Shown in pieces: positions 7,347-9,978 of a stretch of 9,978 nt of DNA. The notes under the pieces are model-generated. The model had not been told where the DNA came from. It ran no database searches and saw only the letters and a program-made list of their open reading frames with translations. Position numbers and translations under genes: made by a program. Source of the DNA: Acidobacteriaceae bacterium (GTDB lineage Bacteria > Acidobacteriota > Terriglobia > Terriglobales > Acidobacteriaceae); the NCBI GenBank assembly GCA_003133425.1, contig PKXI01000231.1, positions 1 to 9,978 on the forward strand, read 5' to 3'. Within the stretch, counting starts at the first letter, position 1. The number at the start of each line of letters is the position of its first letter.

Positions 7347-7546
7347 GGCAAGAAGCGAAAGTTGAATTCGTTGGCTCCCACGCACAATTGTGGAACAGGC
7401 CACCTGAGCCAAGTTCTCGGTTTACTGGCACGACATCCACCCACAGATTTACTACTCAACTGCACTCGCGCAGAGCGCATCGGCCGTGTTGCGTATCTCG
7501 CGCCCTAACTTCAGCCAGGATGGGCGCCATGTCATGTCTCACGCGG

Positions 7547-7575
7547 AGCGATGAGGAGTGCATTCCCTCATCGCT
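7547..7575. repeat. Perfect 10-bp inverted repeat
   Basis: AGCGATGAGG (7547-7556) pairs with CCTCATCGCT (7566-7575) around a 9-base loop. It lies 200 bases after the recombinase stop codon. No T-run follows on either strand, so it is not a typical intrinsic terminator. Recombinase core site, operator or RNA stem are all possible. Confidence 0.6.
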
Positions 7576-7789
7576 TCGACACAGACGGTCATGCGCTCCG
7601 AATGCGTGACCAGCCCTTGCTTTCGCTCCGCCGGCAACGACCAAACCATGATGTTCGCGCCGCTGACCACACTTTTCACCGATCTGCGGGATCCACTTCG
7701 AACCCACAAGCTCCGTAACCGATCCCACCCACAACTCCAGCCCTGAATCACACCGAGCCGTTTGGGTAAGTTCATCCCCGCGGCGGAAT

Positions 7790-7795
7790 AGGAGG
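7790..7795 (+). promoter_or_regulatory. Consensus ribosome binding site AGGAGG
   Basis: A full-consensus Shine-Dalgarno sequence 4 bases before the ATG at 7800. It is the strongest one in the window and the main reason to accept the otherwise unrecognised gene that follows. Confidence 0.55.
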
Positions 7796-7799
7796 CGCC

Positions 7800-8078
7800 A
7801 TGCACGATGGGTACCGAGATAGAAACCACGAGAGAAACCAGAGTCAGATGTTTCACCCGCCTGCCTGGCTCTCCACTGAAGAACTCGAAGATGAATTGCT
7901 GCACGCAATCCATGAGAACGTGGAAGAGCCAGACAGCGCACTAAAGATCATCGACGAGTATTTTGCGGGCGACGATGCGTTCGAGCCGGAGCCGCAGCAC
8001 AGACAGGTTCTGCTCTGGCTTTTGAGCCTGCTCTCGCCTCGCCTTGCGGACCTTCTCAGCTGTCCACCGGCAGAGTAG
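7800..8078 (+). CDS. Small acidic hypothetical protein, 92 aa
   Basis: I do not recognise this gene. The start at 7800 is supported by a consensus AGGAGG; a second in-frame ATG at 7848 has no good site. The first 16 residues are polar and His/Arg/Asn-rich. The body is acidic and predicted mostly helical: LSTEELEDELLHAIHENVEE, then SALKIIDEYFAGDD. It ends in a hydrophobic, amphipathic stretch HRQVLLWLLSLLSPRLADLL, which could be one short membrane-associated helix or a packing/dimerisation helix. The Pro-Ala-Trp-Leu (PPAWLS) motif before the first helix is a possible capping element. It sits between the recombinase and a small membrane protein, 108 bases ahead of the latter. It is probably accessory cargo; no function can be assigned. 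Confidence 0.68.
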   Translation: MHDGYRDRNHERNQSQMFHPPAWLSTEELEDELLHAIHENVEEPDSALKIIDEYFAGDDAFEPEPQHRQVLLWLLSLLSPRLADLLSCPPAE

Positions 8079-8110
8079 GGCCATTCCGTAGCGCCAATCC
8101 AAAAACCTGT

Positions 8111-8158
8111 GTGGTTCGATCGCGCCGCCCCTTGTGCGGCGCACGATATCGAGCCCAC
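8111..8158. repeat. Long imperfect hairpin between two small genes
   Basis: The inner stem GCGCCGC (8122-8128) pairs with GCGGCGC (8136-8142) around a 7-base loop. After an asymmetric bulge (1 base against 5), the outer stem GGTTCGAT (8113-8120) pairs with ATCGAGCC (8148-8155), including one T-G wobble. It fills most of the 108-base spacer before the next gene. There is no T-run, so a terminator is unlikely; a 5'-leader structure or protein-binding site is possible. Confidence 0.5.
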
Positions 8159-8172
8159 CAAACCCGATTCAC

Positions 8173-8184
8173 AGGAGCGGGGAG
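8173..8184 (+). promoter_or_regulatory. Ribosome binding site deciding the start of the 81-aa membrane protein
   Basis: AGGAG (8173-8177), followed by GGGGAG (8179-8184), precedes the ATG at 8187 at suitable distance. The same frame is open from a GTG at 8109, but that codon sits at the foot of a hairpin with no Shine-Dalgarno sequence. Confidence 0.5.
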
Positions 8185-8186
8185 CA

Positions 8187-8432
8187 ATGGCTGAAAAATT
8201 GAGCGTGAGCCTCGGCAGTCCGCTGTCGATGTTCTTTTGGAATTTCGCGATGCTGGGAACCGGACTAGCCGTTGGCGGGTACTGGCATCCGTCGCGGGCC
8301 GTGGCTCTGGTGATAGCCGCTCTCGGGGGGTTGTTCGCCGTGCTTCACGAGCTGGCGTGCTGTTTTGTGTGGTCGTCGTTGACGGCATGGTGGATCGGCA
8401 GGAAGGCCGCGGCGCTCACGACGAAGCGCTGA
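8187..8432 (+). CDS. Small membrane protein, 81 aa
   Basis: I do not recognise the family. After a short polar N-terminus (MAEKLSVSLGSP) there is one hydrophobic segment at about residues 13-32 (MFFWNFAMLGTGLAVGGYW). A long second one runs at about 37-70 (RAVALVIAALGGLFAVLHEL, then ACCFVWSSLTAWWIG) and may be two closely spaced helices. Gly-rich packing motifs (GTGLAVGG, LGG) and a cysteine pair stand out. The C-terminus is basic (GRKAAALTTKR) and so probably cytoplasmic. It is the last plus-strand gene before a gene-free convergent region and ends 11 bases before a strong hairpin. It is the second tiny membrane protein in this segment. Function unknown. Confidence 0.7.
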   Translation: MAEKLSVSLGSPLSMFFWNFAMLGTGLAVGGYWHPSRAVALVIAALGGLFAVLHELACCFVWSSLTAWWIGRKAAALTTKR

Positions 8433-8443
8433 AGACTTGTGCC

Positions 8444-8469
8444 GTACCGGGTCCGGAGCGGCCCGGTAC
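8444..8469 (+). terminator. Hairpin just after the last plus-strand gene, possible 3'-end
   Basis: GTACCGGG (8444-8451) pairs with CCCGGTAC (8462-8469). It extends inward by a T-G wobble and one C-G pair to give a 10-bp stem with a 6-base loop. It starts 11 bases after the stop codon at 8432, a usual place for a transcript end. No T-run follows, so it may protect the mRNA 3' end or pause polymerase rather than act as a full intrinsic terminator. Confidence 0.42.
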
Positions 8470-8584
8470 CGCGAGTATCGATTGCAAAAGAGAAACTACT
8501 TTATCGTGGCATAGGTAGTCCGGAACCGGGCCTTGCGGTCTCTGACCCCACCACTTCCATCCACCAACTTAACACCTCACTACC

Positions 8585-8704
8585 AAGCCTCCGGACTCCG
8601 GGTCTGCGGCAATCGCCGTCGCTGACGCCCGGGAATGGATTCTTCCCGGGCGTCAGGCAGAGGTACCGTTCTCCTAGTTTCGAAGGCTCCGGATTCGAGG
8701 GTCT
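8585..8704. repeat. Pair of imperfect 21-22-base direct repeats flanking a hairpin
   Basis: The copies are at 8585-8605 (AAGCCTCCGGACTCCGGGTCT without its final base in this listing) and 8683-8704. They share AAG, CTCCGGA, TC and GGGTCT in the same order, 18 of 21 aligned bases with one gap. They sit 16 and 26 bases outside the perfect 14-bp hairpin at 8622-8656. They could be remnants of a duplicated unit or binding sites. Confidence 0.4.
8622..8656. repeat. Perfect 14-bp inverted repeat, 7-base loop
   Basis: CTGACGCCCGGGAA (8622-8635) is exactly complementary to TTCCCGGGCGTCAG (8643-8656) around the loop TGGATTC. This is the strongest secondary structure seen in the window and is far beyond chance for a sequence this long. 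No T-run follows on either strand, so a simple intrinsic terminator is unlikely. Confidence 0.85.
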
Positions 8705-8954
8705 CACGATGCCATCAAGGCATGGTCCAAATCTAAGTGGTTTCCAGGTCTTCCGCTTCATTTGTGGCTCGGTGCGGAAAGCGGCATTGTGGTGCAGAGG
8801 CCCCGGAAGCAGAAATTGGGGGAGCAAACAGGGGTGAGATTCTTTTGGAGCAACAAGATGCAGAGGGATGCCTAATTTCTTCACGAGACCCCAAACTTGC
8901 CGGCCGAGAGCTAGCAGAGGCGCGAAGAACCGAGACTTAGGATTCAGAGGCAAT

Positions 8955-8987
8955 CGATGAGGAGTCGTAAAGTGGACTCGATCATCG
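8955..8987. repeat. 11-bp inverted repeat with a small internal loop
   Basis: CGATGA (8955-8960) pairs with TCATCG (8982-8987), and GAGTC (8962-8966) pairs with GACTC (8975-8979). The internal loop is 1 base against 2, and the apical loop is 8 bases. It directly precedes another hairpin at 8990. Confidence 0.55.
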
Positions 8988-8989
8988 GA

Positions 8990-9018
8990 TGCGAAGCATT
9001 GAGAGAGGGAGCTTCGCA
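8990..9018. repeat. Perfect 8-bp inverted repeat
   Basis: TGCGAAGC (8990-8997) pairs with GCTTCGCA (9011-9018) around a 13-base purine-rich loop. It begins 3 bases after the preceding hairpin, so the two form a tandem stem-loop pair. Confidence 0.55.
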
Positions 9019-9157
9019 CGATTACACCCTTCCTCAATTGGGGGCTGGACCCGGCACCCCACAAGACTAGGACCGGGGGGCGATCCGGTGGCTCGCCGGC
9101 GGCGTACTAGTTGTTGGCGGCGCCGGGGACGGGGAAGTAGGGAACTGAGAGGTCGAG

Positions 9158-9292
9158 ATGCGTGGCAGCGAAATCGTAGATGGCACCACACAGCGGTTGG
9201 AGCCTGGCTCGATAGTCCCCATTAATCCTCAGGTTCCAGATCAACTTGTCTTGCCACTGGAAAGTCGTTCACATACTTTATGGTCAAAATAA
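9158..9292 (+). CDS. Possible 44-aa small ORF or gene remnant
   Basis: An ATG at 9158 opens 44 codons to TAA 9290-9292. The peptide looks protein-like, with RLEPGSIVPINPQVPDQLVL followed by PLESRSHTLWSK, vaguely like a strand-turn segment of a cupin-type fold. A weak purine-rich GAGAGG (9147-9152) lies 5 bases ahead. The frame is closed immediately upstream by TGA 9146-9148. It may be a real tiny gene, the end of a broken gene, or chance. No family can be assigned. Confidence 0.2.
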   Translation: MRGSEIVDGTTQRLEPGSIVPINPQVPDQLVLPLESRSHTLWSK

Positions 9293-9293
9293 G

Positions 9294-9334
9294 AAGCCGA
9301 GAATCGAGTTGTTTTATTTCTTCCCGATTGGCTT
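9294..9334 (-). terminator. Possible terminator for the minus-strand LacI gene
   Basis: Read on the minus strand, AAGCC-AATCG (9334-9325) pairs with CGATT and GGCTT (9306-9302 and 9298-9294) with a 3-base bulge and an 18-base loop. It is followed by CTTATTTTG (9293-9285). The T-rich tail fits an intrinsic terminator, but the stem is interrupted, the loop is long, and it lies about 105 bases after the stop codon. Confidence 0.3.
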
Positions 9335-9439
9335 AATCAGCAAGTGCTTATGGAGGATCAAAAATACGTCCCTGGCTGAATGCCCGCGCAGTTCACTAGC
9401 CAAGACGAAGGGGTCCCGTAATCCTGACATCCGAATGAC

Positions 9440-9978
9440 TTATCGGCGCAATGTCGAGGCGCGTACCACCAGCCTTGGATTGATCAGTTCCGACCTGGGA
9501 CGCACTGAGGTATTCGTTCCCACGAGGTTAAGCGCAAGCTCTGCGGCAAATCTTCCGATCGCGGAGCTGTCCTGATCCACTGATGTCAGTGGAACACGCA
9601 GGAAGTCCGAATAGAGCACATTGCCGCATCCCACCACCGCGATATCCTCAGGAATGCGCAGCCCCTCATCGAGAATCGCGCGCATTGCGCCCAGCGCTAT
9701 GGGGTCATTGAAGCAGAAAACTCCGTCCGGTCGTGGGTTCGCGCTCAGCAGCTTCCTCGCCGCTTCATAACCGCCTGGCTCTCCGCGGTCGTCCCCAGAA
9801 CTCCCGATGGAAACAATGTGCTCCGGCAACGGCGCAATTTGGTGCGCAGCAAGAGCACGTCTGTATCCTTCCACTCGTCCAAGTGCTGTGCTCGTCTCCG
9901 GGCCCCGAATGTGTGCAATTCTGTGGCAACCTTGATCGATCAGATGATTGGTTGCAATTAGAGCAAAACTAAGGTCGC
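9440..9978 (-). CDS. LacI/GalR-family transcriptional regulator, C-terminal part
   Basis: Partial: about 179 residues are visible. The frame reads leftward from the window edge to TAA at 9442-9440, and the N-terminal helix-turn-helix lies outside. The sequence is the ligand-binding half of a LacI/GalR repressor (periplasmic-binding-protein fold). The segment ATNHLIDQGCHRIAHIRGPE is followed by GRVEGYRRALAAH. Then come the hallmark PDGVFCFNDPIALGAMRAI, LDEGLRIPEDIAVVGCGN (usually GFDD at the end), and VPLTSVDQDSSAIGRFAAEL. A GTG at 9874 is an internal codon, not the start, because the conserved sequence continues upstream. Such proteins dimerise, bind a sugar or related effector, and repress or activate carbohydrate genes. 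The effector and targets cannot be told from this piece, and no sugar-utilisation gene is visible in this window. Confidence 0.95.
   Translation of the reverse strand, partial: DLSFALIATNHLIDQGCHRIAHIRGPETSTALGRVEGYRRALAAHQIAPLPEHIVSIGSSGDDRGEPGGYEAARKLLSANPRPDGVFCFNDPIALGAMRAILDEGLRIPEDIAVVGCGNVLYSDFLRVPLTSVDQDSSAIGRFAAELALNLVGTNTSVRPRSELINPRLVVRASTLRR

Larger units (their letters stand above)
7347..7799. other. Intergenic region after the recombinase
   Basis: About 450 bases without a supportable gene. It holds a 10-bp palindrome CACAATTGTG (7383-7392), 36 bases after the recombinase stop, and a strong hairpin at 7547-7575. Two overlapping minus-strand open frames pass through (7456-7941 and 7539-7913). 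Both would begin inside the next plus-strand gene and neither has recognisable domains. The position just downstream of an integrase is a usual place for an attachment site, but no repeat partner was found. Confidence 0.4.
8433..9439. other. About 1 kb gene-free, hairpin-rich convergent region
   Basis: This lies between the last plus-strand gene and the minus-strand LacI gene. No gene is convincing. A 187-codon minus-strand open frame (8501-9064) has no recognisable domain, is rich in Pro, Arg and Gly, and runs through a perfect hairpin. The left part (8440-9020) contains four clear inverted repeats and one pair of imperfect direct repeats, while 9240-9400 is noticeably A/T-rich. The region may hold a structured RNA, recombination sites or remnants of decayed genes. 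Confidence 0.45.

Noticed and set aside
7456..7941. Minus-strand frames between the recombinase and the 92-aa gene
   Set aside because: They overlap each other and the start of a plus-strand gene that has a consensus ribosome binding site. No family is recognised.
8109..8160. tRNA-like GGTTCGAT motif
   Set aside because: The stem around it does not form a cloverleaf and there is no acceptor or anticodon arm; it is part of a long hairpin instead.
3924..8432. CRISPR array, prophage, transposon with terminal inverted repeats, or integron
   Set aside because: No regularly spaced repeats, structural phage genes, transposase or terminal inverted repeats were seen, and neither intI-specific features nor attC consensus ends are visible.
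7549..8965. Shared 11-mer CGATGAGGAGT at 7549-7559 and 8955-8965 as possible att repeats
   Set aside because: Matches of 11 bases are expected by chance in a 10-kb window, and each copy is explained by its own hairpin.
8501..9064. 187-codon minus-strand frame in the gene-free region
   Set aside because: Pro/Arg/Gly-rich, no recognisable domain, passes through a perfect 14-bp hairpin; an open frame of this length is not rare in G+C-rich non-coding DNA.
9251..9279. Promoter-like TTGCCA - 17 bases - TACTTT
   Set aside because: The -10 match is poor and there is no supported plus-strand gene downstream; the A/T-rich setting makes chance likely.

Overview
The window most likely comes from a member of the Acidobacteriota (Terriglobales-like). 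The main evidence is an 805-residue permease of the duplicated MacB/FtsX type described as 'acidobacterial duplicated orphan permease' (ADOP). Moderate-to-high G+C and strong AGGAG-type ribosome binding sites fit this, but no rRNA or tRNA is present to confirm it.

Layout. Bases 2-163 hold the last 53 codons of an unidentified plus-strand gene. Bases 421-2838 hold the ADOP permease, with no ATP-binding subunit beside it. A gene-poor stretch of about 1.1 kb follows (2839-3923). From 3924 to 8432 every gene is on the plus strand, and almost all are small and orphan-like: a 106-aa hypothetical protein, a zinc-ribbon plus XRE-type helix-turn-helix regulator, a very acidic 93-aa protein, a small lipoprotein, an 88-aa two-helix membrane protein, a full-length tyrosine recombinase with all catalytic residues, a 92-aa acidic protein and an 81-aa membrane protein. 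From 8433 to 9439 there is no convincing gene, but several strong inverted repeats occur, including a perfect 14-bp stem. At the right edge (9440-9978, minus strand) lies the C-terminal part of a LacI/GalR-family sugar-responsive repressor, running out of the window.

Interpretation. The flanks (ADOP permease, LacI regulator) look like ordinary chromosomal genes. The middle looks like an accessory, probably mobile or formerly mobile, segment: one lone integrase, one small DNA-binding regulator, and a string of short genes that mostly have their own Shine-Dalgarno sequence and 100-450-base spacers rather than tight operon overlaps. No capsid, portal, terminase, relaxase, transposase or replication gene is visible, so it is not a recognisable prophage, ICE or plasmid. 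No attachment-site repeats could be identified by eye. I did not find a clearly novel multi-gene system. The best leads are the very acidic protein, the zinc-ribbon/XRE regulator, and the hairpin-rich region at 8440-9020.
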